Shown here piece by piece: positions 28,887 to 38,746 of a stretch of 56,287 nucleotides of DNA. The position numbers and the translations under genes are program-made. Below the pieces are notes generated by a model, which had not been told where the DNA came from, did no database searches, and saw only the letters and a program-made list of their open reading frames with translations. The DNA lies in contig SVIG01000008.1 in assembly GCA_015071005.1 (NCBI GenBank), forward strand, positions 1 through 56,287. Direction: 5' to 3'. Source of the stretch: Clostridiales bacterium. Its GTDB lineage: Bacteria > Bacillota > Clostridia > Christensenellales > Borkfalkiaceae. Position 1 is the first letter of the stretch. Each line of letters starts with the position of its first letter.

Positions 28887-29882
28887 TTAACGCAATTTTA
28901 CACGCGGGTCAACAACCGCATACATAATATCGGTAAGTAATATACCAATAATCGTCAGCACTGCAATAAACATATTGTAGCCCATGATAAACGGGATGTC
29001 GCCCGCCTGCATGAGTTTCCAAGCCGTGTTACCGATACCGGGCAAGTCGAACACCGTTTCGGTGATCATTGCACCGCCGAATAGCGACGGTAGCGTACCC
29101 GCAAGCATCGTTACAAGCGGAATCAACGTATTTCTGAATACGTGCTTATAGACAACCGATTTTTCGGACAAGCCCTTCGCACGCGCCGTACGGATATAGT
29201 CCGCGTTCAATACTTCGAGCGTGTTCGTACGCGTATAACGCATCCAACCGCCGATCGAAAGTACGACAAGCACGAACATAGGCAATACCAAGTGCCAAAG
29301 CATATCCGCAAAACGTTCCCAATCCGTAGCGTTCATCGGTAAACTCGATTTAAGACCGATCGGTTCAAACCAACCAAGATCCGTGGCAAAAACCTTCTTA
29401 ACGATACCGCCAAGGAAGAAGGTCGGGAAGGAAATCCCGATCATGGTAAGTACGGTGACAAAATAGTCGAGCTTGCCATATTGATTGCATGCGCACTTAA
29501 TACCAAGAGGAATCGCGATCAAAAGCTCTAAAATAAGCGCTACAAGGGAAATCCCGAAGGAAACGCCCATATCTCTAAAGATAACGTCTTCGACGGGCTG
29601 CTTTTCTACGAAAGAATTGCCAAGGTCTCCTTTGCAAAGCCTAGAAAGCCAATTAAAGTAGCCTTTGAATACGTTGGAATCTAAGCCGTAATACGCTTTG
29701 ATTGAGTCTAATTTCGCTTGCACTTCCGCTTCATTGTTCTCAACGGCGCCACCCAAGCTGTTTCTAATTTGGTCTTCAAAATAGTCCACAGGCATAAAGG
29801 AGACCAAGACGTACAGAATGAGTGACACGCCGAGCAAAATCAATATGGAAAGCAATAATCTTTTTATACAGTATTTTAACAT
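28887..29882 (-). CDS. oppB: Oligopeptide ABC transporter permease OppB
   Basis: The N-terminal motif MLKYCIKRLLLSILILLGVSL and the EAA loop TARAKGLSEKSVVYKHVFRN identify OppB. FGGAMITETVFDLPGIG near the C-terminus is diagnostic. Length is 331 residues with about six TMs. It lies 61 nt after oppA and 12 nt before oppC. Confidence 0.95.
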   Translation of the reverse strand: MLKYCIKRLLLSILILLGVSLILYVLVSFMPVDYFEDQIRNSLGGAVENNEAEVQAKLDSIKAYYGLDSNVFKGYFNWLSRLCKGDLGNSFVEKQPVEDVIFRDMGVSFGISLVALILELLIAIPLGIKCACNQYGKLDYFVTVLTMIGISFPTFFLGGIVKKVFATDLGWFEPIGLKSSLPMNATDWERFADMLWHLVLPMFVLVVLSIGGWMRYTRTNTLEVLNADYIRTARAKGLSEKSVVYKHVFRNTLIPLVTMLAGTLPSLFGGAMITETVFDLPGIGNTAWKLMQAGDIPFIMGYNMFIAVLTIIGILLTDIMYAVVDPRVKLR

Positions 29883-29943
29883 CTGTTTCTCTTCACTTTT
29901 CGTTTATTTTTCGGAAACGAATTTACCGATAAGAAGAAGGTTA

Positions 29944-32601
29944 TCAGTTATAATTAAGTTCCCAAATCTTGTCGATAACGCCGCTGTTTGCCGTCGGGTT
30001 GTCGTTGAGTGTGTTGGAGTCGATAAGATCCTTGTTGTATACAAGACAGTCGTTTCTTTGATAGGTAGGAAACTCTACGGCAAGGTCCATAATCAAATCC
30101 AACGCTACTGCATAGTCTTTCTTACGGGATTCTTCGTCAAGCTTCGTACGTGCCTGTTCAATAAGCGCACTCAATTCGTCGATCTTGCCTTGTTCATAAC
30201 CGAATTGCTCACTATCTTTGTAGATTTCCTTATAGCCCCAGTTCTTGATACTCGTTGCTTTACTATCTTTATGGTAAACTTGGTACAAGTCAGGGTCAAC
30301 CGTCGACGACCAAGCTGCCGCCCATACTGCAAGCTGACCAGTGGAAAGCTTCTTAAGCGCCGTAATATCCGTATTAACCGTAATCTTGAAGCCGATTTTG
30401 TCAAGCGTTTCCTTTGCATCCATGAACATTTGATATGCAGGGTGGTCCGTCGTGTCGCCAGCAATCGTGAAGGTAAATTCAAGACGCGTGCCGTTTACGG
30501 TATAAACGCCGTCGCTACCCTTCGTATAACGCCCACCATTGTTGGTGATTTCCGTAAGCATACTTTGCTCAATTACGTTTCTTTGAGCTTCAAACGCGAT
30601 CGAAGGATATTCCGTTGCACCATCGGGGTATGCCCAGTTGGTAATAGACATAGGTCTTTCGATCAAGTCAACAAGCTGTTCCGTATAATAGGTAACGATG
30701 AAGTTCTTATCCATCGCCTTCATAATCGCGCGACGTACTTCGATATCGGGAACGTATTTAGGGTTAATACCCACGTAACCGTAACCGTTCGTCAAATACG
30801 TTTGATAGCTCAAGTGGCTAATCCCGTCAATGATTCCCAAGTTTTTATCCGTTGCGTTAGGTTCACCAACGTCAATACTCTTCGATCTGAGCGCTTCGAT
30901 CAAGTTGCTCGAGCCTACTTCTCTATAATGCAAATATTTAATCTTCGCATTTTTCGAAGTGTCGTTGCCAAGAACGGTGTAGAAATGAGGATTGCGCTTG
31001 AAGTATACCCACTTATGCTTATAGAAATTATCTCTATTTACGCTACCGCTATCCTTTTCGTTGGAAGGCATGTATACGCCTGCGCCTTGGGGAAGACCGT
31101 TCTTATCGGGGTCTTGCAATACTTTATCAAAGAATTCGTTATCTGCAAATTTAACGCCGTGAGGAGTATTTTCAATAGCGTCTTCGTTCGAGTAGTAGTA
31201 CATAGGAGCAACTGCAAACGCAAAGTTCCAAATTGCCTTCGGGTCGACTCTATTGATCTTAATATTCAATACGTCGTGTTCCGCATCGAGTTTTTTGCCC
31301 GAGAAGTTCACGCTCGTCTTGCTCGTGGTAATACCCGAAATATCAGGAACTCTCATCGAACCGTCTTCGTTCTTACCTTGTTCTTCATAATATTTCGTTC
31401 TTGCTTCTGCTGCAAATTCGTCACGAAGATTGCTACCCGTTGCCCAATAGATAAGAATCTTTGCAACGTCTTCGTCCGTCGTCGTCAGCATATTGCAAGC
31501 GGTTTCAATCGCCGTTTCTTGCTCGATATACTCGATTGCTTCCTCTCTCGTACATTCCTTTTCTTCCATGTACTTCGCAATCAACGCCTCATCTTTCATG
31601 TCGGCTTCAATATCACCCGCAAGATATTCGTTGTAGCTTTCCGCTTCGGGGTCAAGGTTGGTCATGTACTTGTACTCTTCAACCGTACCAGCTTCCACCG
31701 CAGCTTTCGCCGCTTCCTCACCCACGAACGTCGTGCGCGTTTCGGGATCGATGTACATCGTCTTACCCGTCGTTGCGTCAGCGGAAATTCTTACAATACC
31801 CATGTTATAATAGTAAATTTGCCAATCTTCCGTGAAGGAATATTTTTCTTCATAGCTTTCAAGCGTGCCTACGCTCATCGACCAGCTCGATTCCGCTTCT
31901 TCTTGGAAAAGCTCCTTCGTTCTTGCAATATCCTTTTCCGTTTCTTGGGTTGCGGGATATTCTGAAGGGTCGGTCAAGTGATTGAACAAATAATCCAATC
32001 TCGTATCCGCTTCTTGATAGAAACCTGCATTCAACTTACTATCCGTTACGTCTTCGCCATCTTGCAAATCAGGATCTTGCGCGCGGTATGCCTTCAAGCC
32101 GACGATATCCGTCGAATAAATGGTCGCCGAGCCCATATATGCAGGGTCGAGATAAACGTACAAATTGAAAAGTACGTCCTTAATCGTGAGCGGCGAGCCG
32201 TTACTGAATTTAATACCGTTCTTAATAATGAACGAGTATTCCGTGAACGCTGCTTCCGCCGCGTTTTGCGTAACCGTACCGTTAGCAAGCGTCATCGTTT
32301 GCTTTAAGTCAAGCGTAACAACTGGTTCGTTCTGACCGTACGCGATTACGTCCGCGCCGTCCTTATTCGCTTTCGTCGTCAACATACCAATTTGCGTCAT
32401 GGACGCGATATTGCTATCCGTTGCGGACGTTGCGAAGAACGGGTTGAAGTTCCCGTCCAAAGCTTCCGTCGCAAATACGATTGGACGCGTTTCCGACATA
32501 TTGCTTCCGCCGCTGCTGCTACCACCGCCGCAAGCGGTAAACGAGCAAGCCATCGTTGCTCCTAATAATAAACAAATCACTTTATTCACTGATTTATTCA
32601 T
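29944..32601 (-). CDS. oppA: Oligopeptide-binding lipoprotein OppA, enlarged
   Basis: The signal peptide ends in lipobox FTAC (Cys near residue 24), followed by a Gly/Ser linker. Family 5 solute-binding features include IKNGIKFSNGSPLTIKDVLF, VRRAIMKAMDKNFIV and the C-terminal LIMDLAVEFPTYQRND. At 885 residues it is far longer than the usual 520-600. The excess lies in about residues 165-450, a Glu-rich helical insertion (around EEKECTREEAIEYIEQETAI). GGAGG precedes the ATG. As the first transport gene of the operon it delivers peptides to OppBCDF. Confidence 0.92.
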   Translation of the reverse strand: MNKSVNKVICLLLGATMACSFTACGGGSSSGGSNMSETRPIVFATEALDGNFNPFFATSATDSNIASMTQIGMLTTKANKDGADVIAYGQNEPVVTLDLKQTMTLANGTVTQNAAEAAFTEYSFIIKNGIKFSNGSPLTIKDVLFNLYVYLDPAYMGSATIYSTDIVGLKAYRAQDPDLQDGEDVTDSKLNAGFYQEADTRLDYLFNHLTDPSEYPATQETEKDIARTKELFQEEAESSWSMSVGTLESYEEKYSFTEDWQIYYYNMGIVRISADATTGKTMYIDPETRTTFVGEEAAKAAVEAGTVEEYKYMTNLDPEAESYNEYLAGDIEADMKDEALIAKYMEEKECTREEAIEYIEQETAIETACNMLTTTDEDVAKILIYWATGSNLRDEFAAEARTKYYEEQGKNEDGSMRVPDISGITTSKTSVNFSGKKLDAEHDVLNIKINRVDPKAIWNFAFAVAPMYYYSNEDAIENTPHGVKFADNEFFDKVLQDPDKNGLPQGAGVYMPSNEKDSGSVNRDNFYKHKWVYFKRNPHFYTVLGNDTSKNAKIKYLHYREVGSSNLIEALRSKSIDVGEPNATDKNLGIIDGISHLSYQTYLTNGYGYVGINPKYVPDIEVRRAIMKAMDKNFIVTYYTEQLVDLIERPMSITNWAYPDGATEYPSIAFEAQRNVIEQSMLTEITNNGGRYTKGSDGVYTVNGTRLEFTFTIAGDTTDHPAYQMFMDAKETLDKIGFKITVNTDITALKKLSTGQLAVWAAAWSSTVDPDLYQVYHKDSKATSIKNWGYKEIYKDSEQFGYEQGKIDELSALIEQARTKLDEESRKKDYAVALDLIMDLAVEFPTYQRNDCLVYNKDLIDSNTLNDNPTANSGVIDKIWELNYN

Positions 32602-32634
32602 AATCTATATCCTCCGTTATTTTTCTTTCAATTT

Positions 32635-34047
32635 TTATAAGCTTTGTTCTACTTTTACGATTTCTTCGTGCGCGCCCAACACCTTAAAGCCGTTGCCGCC
32701 GCTTGCCGTCACGTACGCTTCGTCCGTTTCATAGCCACCGAACAAGTAGTTCGTATAGTTCATCACAAGGTTTGCATCCATCAAATTCGCTACGTACGTA
32801 CCGTTGCTCTTACTGATCATAAGTTCAAGCGTACCCGACACCGTTACGTTTTCAATCTTCGCCTTATCGGAAAGGCTCTCGAAAATGAAGTATGCGTTAA
32901 AGGACTGATTCGAGCTTGCACACGCGAACGTAAGGTTTTCAAAGTTCACGTTTACGATTTCCGCCTTATCGCCGATTTTACCGAAAACGGAAGTCGTCGT
33001 TTTATCCAAAATACTGCTCTTGCTTATTTTCAAATTCTTAATCGACGCGCCTTCGCTATGAATCTTCGTATTGAAGTTAAGGATTGGAGCCAACTGATCA
33101 ACCGTGTTGCTCATATCAATATCTTGATAAATCCAATAGCCGTCGCCTTTCACTTCGTTGTAAGCAATACTTCTAAACATCTTCACGACTTCTTGCGGCG
33201 TCTTAATAATCGTCCAGTTCCCCTCGATATACTTCGTGGGATTTCCTTCGTCATCGCGTATAATCGTCCATTCGCCTTCCAAATACTCGAACGGTACGCC
33301 TGCCTTATCCTTAACGACCGTCCAAGCGCCTACTAAATATTTCGCGTAAACAACTACGTCCGTATCTTGCTGTACTGCCGGCCAAGTCGCAAGCGTCGTA
33401 CAAGCCTCGTCTGCGTAGTATTCTACAAACGTGAACGCGCGAGTGAAGTCAGAAGGATTGAAATCAAAGTATTCGCTCGGATACGGGTACGTGCCGTCGC
33501 CGTTGAAGGGAGCGCTTCTGAACACGTCGCCGTTTGCAAATTCCTTTTGCTCCGCATTCTTATCGGGATTGGGAATCTTCGCGCCATCATCCACCACCAG
33601 CTTGAACTGTACTCTCGTTTTCGATCTCCAGCTTGCTGCTATATGCCAATGATCGCCTTTTTCCAAAGTCACCGTAAAGTCTACTTCTTCACCGAGCGCG
33701 TAATATTTCTTGGTCTCGTCCGTATAAGTGGGCTTCCCTTCCGAATCCAAAATAACGTGATACCAACCGTTAAAATCGTACTCGTCGCGCTTGATCGTTC
33801 TTTGCGGCGTCGTTTTGTCTTCCCCGATGTTGATTGCAGGTTGACCGCTTACGTAGTCAATCGTTTTCGTATCAAGGTTATTTTCGAATACGCCGCCGTT
33901 CGCGTAGTAGGTTACGGCTGCTTCCAAATCGTAATCATCAATAACGTCTTGTCTCGTCGTGTATCTAAAGGAGCACCCTGCAAAAATGAACAGCGACGCC
34001 AACGCCAAGAAGACGAGAATTAAGCTTCTTTTGAGTTTCCTTTTCAT
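32635..34047 (-). CDS. Cell-surface lipoprotein with InlB-like beta-grasp repeats
   Basis: A signal peptide ends in lipobox FAGC with Cys25. Residues about 45-141 match the Listeria/Bacteroides repeat pattern (VTYYANGG ... FNGWYHV ... YYALGE ... AASW), and residues 145-236 resemble a second, divergent copy. Residues 237-285 contain three short tandem repeats of about 18 residues with the core WT[VI][VI][KR]. The C-terminal part (300-460) is beta-helix-like with NVNFENLTF and IENVTVSG, similar to GLUG-type repeats. It precedes oppA by 33 nt and has the operon promoter, so it may act with the peptide importer at the surface. Confidence 0.78.
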   Translation of the reverse strand: MKRKLKRSLILVFLALASLFIFAGCSFRYTTRQDVIDDYDLEAAVTYYANGGVFENNLDTKTIDYVSGQPAINIGEDKTTPQRTIKRDEYDFNGWYHVILDSEGKPTYTDETKKYYALGEEVDFTVTLEKGDHWHIAASWRSKTRVQFKLVVDDGAKIPNPDKNAEQKEFANGDVFRSAPFNGDGTYPYPSEYFDFNPSDFTRAFTFVEYYADEACTTLATWPAVQQDTDVVVYAKYLVGAWTVVKDKAGVPFEYLEGEWTIIRDDEGNPTKYIEGNWTIIKTPQEVVKMFRSIAYNEVKGDGYWIYQDIDMSNTVDQLAPILNFNTKIHSEGASIKNLKISKSSILDKTTTSVFGKIGDKAEIVNVNFENLTFACASSNQSFNAYFIFESLSDKAKIENVTVSGTLELMISKSNGTYVANLMDANLVMNYTNYLFGGYETDEAYVTASGGNGFKVLGAHEEIVKVEQSL

Positions 34048-34138
34048 TAAGTTACCTCATATCCTTTTTCGTTTATGCCTTGAATCCTACACCGCTTTTA
34101 CGGCATATAGACCCAATTTTGCTTATAACACAATCTAT

Positions 34139-34167
34139 ATTTTAACCGAAAAAATATCTTTTGTCAA
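34139..34167 (-). promoter_or_regulatory. Sigma-A promoter for the lipoprotein-opp operon
   Basis: On the minus strand TTGACA (34162-34167) and TAAAAT (34139-34144) are 17 nt apart. The leader to the first gene is about 85 nt. Confidence 0.8.
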
Positions 34168-34262
34168 TCATTCTTTCTACATTTTATATATATAAATTAC
34201 TTTTTTCGAGTTTTTCTCTTTTATAATCGAGAAAATCGATTTTGCTTATTGAAAAAACCGAT

Positions 34263-34298
34263 AGAAAAGCCCCGTCGCACAATTCCGTGCGACGGGGC
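34263..34298 (-). terminator. Strong terminator of the ser-his operon
   Basis: GCCCCGTCGCAC and GTGCGACGGGGC form a perfect 12-bp stem with a 6-nt loop, followed on the minus strand by a short TTTT run, just after hisIE. Confidence 0.88.
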
Positions 34299-34324
34299 GG
34301 CCCAAAACTTTTGAATTTTTGCGT

Positions 34325-34975
34325 TTATTTGGTCATTTTTTCCTGCTTAACTTTATGATCGATGACGTGACGGGACGCAAGCTCGGATTGGATTTCGTCC
34401 ACCGTAATACCCATTTGCACCATAAGCACCATAACGTGGTAGGCAAGATCGGCAATTTCGTAGATCGTTTCCTTTTTATCGTCCGCTTTGCCCGCGATGA
34501 TTACTTCGGTACATTCTTCCCCTACCTTCTTCAAAATCTTATCCAAACCCTTTTCGAAAAGATAGGTGGTATACGAGCCTTGAGGACGGTCCTTTTGTCT
34601 ACCTAAAAGTAAATCGTACAAACCACGCATAGAGAATTCACCGCGCTCCTCGTTGATAAAAAGTGGCTCAAAAAAACAGCTTTCCGCGCCCGTGTGGCAG
34701 GCAGGGCCTTCTTTATCGACCTTGACAACGAGCGCGTCCTTGTCGCAATCCGCCGTGATGGAAACAACGTGCTGATAGTTTCCGCTCGTCGCGCCCTTGC
34801 GCCATAATTCTTGGCGACTTCTACTCCAAAAACAAGTCTTTTTCTCTTGAAGGGTAATTGCCAAGCTCTCTTTGTTCATATATGCCAACGTCAATACGTC
34901 TTTCGTCGCCGCGTCCACCACGATTGCAGGGATTAAACCCTTTTCGTCAAATTTCAATTCTTCGATTTTAATCAT
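34325..34975 (-). CDS. hisIE: Bifunctional phosphoribosyl-AMP cyclohydrolase / phosphoribosyl-ATP pyrophosphatase
   Basis: The N-terminal HisI part (1-110) has [21 protein letters not shown] and the metal-binding [11 protein letters not shown]...[10 protein letters not shown]. The C-terminal HisE part has [20 protein letters not shown] and the MazG-like [13 protein letters not shown]. It carries out steps two and three of histidine synthesis. AAGGAG precedes the ATG. It is the last gene of the operon. Confidence 0.97.
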   Translation of the reverse strand: MIKIEELKFDEKGLIPAIVVDAATKDVLTLAYMNKESLAITLQEKKTCFWSRSRQELWRKGATSGNYQHVVSITADCDKDALVVKVDKEGPACHTGAESCFFEPLFINEERGEFSMRGLYDLLLGRQKDRPQGSYTTYLFEKGLDKILKKVGEECTEVIIAGKADDKKETIYEIADLAYHVMVLMVQMGITVDEIQSELASRHVIDHKVKQEKMTK

Positions 34976-34996
34976 ACTTTACTCCTTTTTACAGCC

Positions 34997-35755
34997 TTAA
35001 ATTCGAACGGGAATAGAATATTCCGCAAGTGTTTTCTTAAGATCGGGAATGGCGATTTCGCCGAAATGAAAGACCGACGCCGCCAAACCTGCGTCGATAT
35101 CGGGAATTTTTTGGAAAAGCTCGACAAAATGCGCCTTACTCCCTGCGCCACCCGACGCGATGACGGGAACTTTTACCGCCGCACAAACTTTTTCTAAAAG
35201 TTCGATGTCAAAACCTCCCTTTACGCCGTCCGTATCCATGGAATTGACGACGACTTCGCCCGCGCCTTCGCCAACGCAGCGTTTAATCCATTCGATTGCG
35301 TGCAAACCCGTGTCTTCACGGCCGCCCTTGACAAAGACGTGGAATTCGCCGTTTACGCGCTTGATATCGGCGGAAATTACGACGCATTGATCGCCGTACT
35401 TTTTCGCCGCTTCGCCAATCAACGCGCGGTTTGCAATTGCGCCCGAATTGACGCTGACTTTGTCCGCGCCGCAAGAGAGTACTCGCTCAAAATCAGACAC
35501 ATCCTTAATGCCGCCGCCCACCGTCAAGGGGATAAAAACCTTGCTTGCCGTTTCGCGTAAAATGCCGGTGAACAAAGCCCTGCCCTCGGCGGATGCCGTA
35601 ATATCGTAAAAAACAAGCTCGTCCGCGCCGCACTTGGAATAGTACTCCGCCAACGCTACGGGAGAAGCCACTTCGCGCAAACCCGTGAAGTTTACCCCCT
35701 TCACCACCCTGCCATCCTTGACGTCTAAACAGGGGATAATTCGTTTTGTAATCAT
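34997..35755 (-). CDS. hisF: Imidazole glycerol phosphate synthase cyclase subunit
   Basis: This TIM-barrel subunit starts with MITKRIIPCLDVKDGRVVKG, including the catalytic Asp11, and carries DELVFYDITAS and ADKVSVNSGA. With HisH it converts PRFAR to IGP and AICAR. It is 252 residues long and its start overlaps the hisA stop codon. Confidence 0.98.
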   Translation of the reverse strand: MITKRIIPCLDVKDGRVVKGVNFTGLREVASPVALAEYYSKCGADELVFYDITASAEGRALFTGILRETASKVFIPLTVGGGIKDVSDFERVLSCGADKVSVNSGAIANRALIGEAAKKYGDQCVVISADIKRVNGEFHVFVKGGREDTGLHAIEWIKRCVGEGAGEVVVNSMDTDGVKGGFDIELLEKVCAAVKVPVIASGGAGSKAHFVELFQKIPDIDAGLAASVFHFGEIAIPDLKKTLAEYSIPVRI

Positions 35756-36465
35756 TTCGCCACCTCGATTGCTTGGCGTAAATCGATCGCGCCGATATAG
35801 TACGCCTTGCCGATGATTGCACCGTACGTATTCGCCGCCGCCAACGCTTGCACGTCCTCTATCGACGAAACGCCGCCCGAAGCAATGATATCGAGCGAGT
35901 ATTTCTCGCCGATTTCCTTATACAACGCGCGGTTCGTGCCACGCATTGCGCCGTCCTTGGAAATGTCCGTACAAATGACCGTCTTTACGCCGAGCGACTG
36001 CATTTTCGATAAAAATTCATCCGTGCCGTACTCGGATTTCTCCACCCAACCGCGAATGGCGATTTTACCGTCCGCGATGTCCGCGCCGACCGCAATTTTC
36101 TCGCCATACTTGGCAAGCGCCTTCTTCAAAAACGCCTCGTCCGTCACCGCCGCCGTACCTAAAATCACGCGACTTGCGCCTGCCGATAAGTACTCGTCCA
36201 CCGTTTCCATCGTACGTATACCGCCGCCGATTTCAATAAACAAACCTGTTTCTTGGGCGATGCGACGCACGATCTCCGTATGTGCAGGGACGCCCGTTTT
36301 CGCTCCCTCTAAATCGACGACGTGGATATACTCCGCGCCCTGTGCCTTAAAGTCCTTCGCCACGGACACGGGGTCGTCGTTATATACCGTCATTTGTGCA
36401 TAATCGCCCTTGTACAAACGTACGGCTTTTTGCCCGTATAAATCTATTGCGGGGAAAATTTTCAT
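35752..36465 (-). CDS. hisA: Phosphoribosylformimino-AICAR-P isomerase
   Basis: The protein begins MKIFPAIDLYGQKAVRLYKGD with the catalytic Asp8, and a second catalytic Asp lies in CTDISKDGAMRG. It is a TIM barrel homologous to HisF. The start at 36465 is used because it matches the family N-terminus and follows AAAGGA; an in-frame GTG at 36489 would add eight residues overlapping hisH. Confidence 0.97.
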   Translation of the reverse strand: MKIFPAIDLYGQKAVRLYKGDYAQMTVYNDDPVSVAKDFKAQGAEYIHVVDLEGAKTGVPAHTEIVRRIAQETGLFIEIGGGIRTMETVDEYLSAGASRVILGTAAVTDEAFLKKALAKYGEKIAVGADIADGKIAIRGWVEKSEYGTDEFLSKMQSLGVKTVICTDISKDGAMRGTNRALYKEIGEKYSLDIIASGGVSSIEDVQALAAANTYGAIIGKAYYIGAIDLRQAIEVAK

Positions 36466-36478
36466 ATTCCTTTCTCTC

Positions 36479-37087
36479 TTATAATTCACTAAACGCTCTT
36501 AAAATGTTCAAGCCGACGTCGCCGCTCTTTTCAGGGTGGAATTGGCACCCGTAAACGTTGCCCTTGGAAACCGCCGCCGTTAAATCTTTATCGTATTCCG
36601 TCACCGCCGCCACGCTGTCCTCGCAACCGCTCGCAAAATACGAGTGTACAAAATACACAAAATCACCGTCTTTGATATACTTAAATAGCGGACTTTCTTT
36701 CGTAAACTTCAACGCATTCCAACCGATTTGCGGAACTTTGAGTTTCTCGTCGATATACCCTTTCATGGGCACGACGTCCCCCTTCAAAACCCCCAAGCCT
36801 TCGTGCACGCCGTACTCGTGACTGCGCTCAAAAAGGAGCTGCATACCCAAGCAAACGCCCAAAAGAGGTTTGCCTTTCGCCGCTTCTTGCTTGACGATTT
36901 CGCCAAGTCCGCTCTCTTTGAGTTTTCTCGCCGCATCCTCGAACGCGCCCACGCCAGGAAGCATAATTTTATCTGCGTTTTGTATTGTTTTCGGATCGGA
37001 AGTGACTACCGTGTCCGCGCCGACCGCTTCAAACGACGACTTTATGGAAAACAAATTTCCTACGCCGTAGTCAATAATCGCAATCAT
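36479..37087 (-). CDS. hisH: Imidazole glycerol phosphate synthase glutaminase subunit
   Basis: This class I glutamine amidotransferase has the nucleophile in GKPLLGVCLGMQLLFE and the His-Glu pair in YGCQFHPEKSG. It supplies ammonia to HisF. Length is 202 residues. Its ATG overlaps the hisB stop codon by one base (TAATG). Confidence 0.98.
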   Translation of the reverse strand: MIAIIDYGVGNLFSIKSSFEAVGADTVVTSDPKTIQNADKIMLPGVGAFEDAARKLKESGLGEIVKQEAAKGKPLLGVCLGMQLLFERSHEYGVHEGLGVLKGDVVPMKGYIDEKLKVPQIGWNALKFTKESPLFKYIKDGDFVYFVHSYFASGCEDSVAAVTEYDKDLTAAVSKGNVYGCQFHPEKSGDVGLNILRAFSEL

Positions 37088-37674
37088 TAAAGCACCCCTT
37101 TCGTCGACGGGATTTCATTCGCGCGGCTCAGATCAATCGCCGTTGCCTTGCCAAGCGTTCTTGCCACCGACTTGAACGTACCCTCGATAATATGGTGTGC
37201 ATTCTTGCCTGCAAGCTGACGGATATGAAGCGTGATACGCGCTTCGCGCACGAACGCCGCAAAAAATTCTTCGCAAAGCTCGGTGTCGAAATCCCCCACC
37301 TTTACCGCTTGAATATCAAGCGCGCAGGAAAGATAATCCCGCCCTGAAATATCCACCGCCGTCGCAATCAACGTTTCGTCCATAGGCAGCGTCGTATCCC
37401 CATAGCGGACAATCCCTCTCTTATCGCCAAGCGCTTGCAAAAAGGCTTGCCCAAGCGCGATACCGACGTCTTCCGCCGTGTGGTGATAATCCACCTGCAC
37501 GTCCCCCTTACAGGTCAATGCAAGATCATAGCCCGAGTGTTTGGAAAAAAGGGTGAGCATGTGATCTAAAAAGCCGCAACCGCTGTCGATTGTGCTCTTG
37601 CCGTTGCCGTCTAAATTGAGCGAAAGACGAATGTCCGTCTCCGCTGTTTTTCTTACGATTTCCGCGTTTCTCAT
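37087..37674 (-). CDS. hisB: Imidazoleglycerol-phosphate dehydratase
   Basis: This monofunctional HisB carries the two metal-binding signatures GCGFLDHMLTLFSKHS...DYHHTAEDVGIALG and HIRQLAGKNAHHIIEGTFK. Length is 195 residues, with no fused phosphatase domain. The start overlaps the hisC stop codon. Confidence 0.98.
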   Translation of the reverse strand: MRNAEIVRKTAETDIRLSLNLDGNGKSTIDSGCGFLDHMLTLFSKHSGYDLALTCKGDVQVDYHHTAEDVGIALGQAFLQALGDKRGIVRYGDTTLPMDETLIATAVDISGRDYLSCALDIQAVKVGDFDTELCEEFFAAFVREARITLHIRQLAGKNAHHIIEGTFKSVARTLGKATAIDLSRANEIPSTKGVL

Positions 37675-38738
37675 ACCTTTTTCTCCTTCAGAATTTCCTC
37701 CGTTTTCGTGAGGAAAATTTGCATTTGCTCCGCCGTACCGATCGTGATACGTACGTAGTCCTTAATTCTTTCGCCGCTAAAATGCCGAACGAGTACGCCG
37801 CGGGCTTTTAACTCCTTGTAAAGCGTTTCCCCCGAAACTTTATCCGATTTCGCGAAAAGGAAGTTCGTTTTGGAATCGAGCACGGTAAACCCAAGCTCTT
37901 GCAAACGGGTCTTCGTGCTTTCCCTATTTTCTTTTATCGTACGAACACAAGTTTCAAACCACTCCGTTTCGCAAAGCACAGAGAAACCTGCCGCCGCCGT
38001 CATGCGGTTTACGTTATAGGGATTCGTCGAATATTTAATCGTGTTCAAGTCCGCGATAAGCTTTTCATTTCCGATCGCCATACCCAATCTTGCGCCTGCC
38101 AAAGAACGGGATTTCGAGAAAGTTTGCGTGACGAGTAAATTCTCGTATTTATCAATAAGAGCTACGCAACTCTCGCCGCCAAAATCCACGTACGCCTCGT
38201 CGATGATAACGACGTTTTCGGGGTTGGATTTCAAAATTTCTTCCACTTCGCTACGCGAAATGGCAAGCCCCGTAGGCGCATTGGGATTTGCGATTACCAC
38301 GTTCGCTTTCACACCCAAATAATCGCGGTAATCCACCGAAAAATCGTCCTTTAACGGAATCGTTTTATACGGTATGCCGTTCAGCTTGGCAAACACCGAA
38401 TAAAAGCCGTAGGAAATATCGGGGAATACAATCGGATGATTTTCGTCGCAAAACGCCATAAACGCGAAATTCAACGCCTCGTCCGATCCATTCGTCATCA
38501 GCACTTGCGAGGGCTGCACGCCTAAAACTTCCGCCGTTTTTTGCGTCAACAATGCGCTTTCTGGATCGGAATAAAGCTGCAACCTGCCCCCTTCCGTTTT
38601 CACCGCCTCCAACACCGAGTTCGGCGGCGAGAACGGGGATTCGTTCGTATTGAGTTTTACGTATTGCGCGTCTTTGGGTTGTTCCCCAGGTACGTACGGA
38701 ACTAATTTCGCGTACTTCGCGCTGAAAAATTTACTCAT
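37671..38738 (-). CDS. hisC: Histidinol-phosphate aminotransferase
   Basis: This PLP-dependent fold-type I enzyme has VIANPNAPTGLAIS, VIIDEAYVDFG and the PLP lysine in TQTFSKSRSLAGARLG. It is 355 residues long and lies 8 nt after hisD. Confidence 0.97.
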   Translation of the reverse strand: MSKFFSAKYAKLVPYVPGEQPKDAQYVKLNTNESPFSPPNSVLEAVKTEGGRLQLYSDPESALLTQKTAEVLGVQPSQVLMTNGSDEALNFAFMAFCDENHPIVFPDISYGFYSVFAKLNGIPYKTIPLKDDFSVDYRDYLGVKANVVIANPNAPTGLAISRSEVEEILKSNPENVVIIDEAYVDFGGESCVALIDKYENLLVTQTFSKSRSLAGARLGMAIGNEKLIADLNTIKYSTNPYNVNRMTAAAGFSVLCETEWFETCVRTIKENRESTKTRLQELGFTVLDSKTNFLFAKSDKVSGETLYKELKARGVLVRHFSGERIKDYVRITIGTAEQMQIFLTKTEEILKEKKV

Positions 38739-38746
38739 AAAACCGT

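Noticed and set aside
29818-31965. 715-residue plus-strand open frame opposite oppA
   Set aside because: It is a shadow of the oppA coding strand: no SD sequence, composition of a frame-shifted antisense reading, and oppA has clear family motifs.
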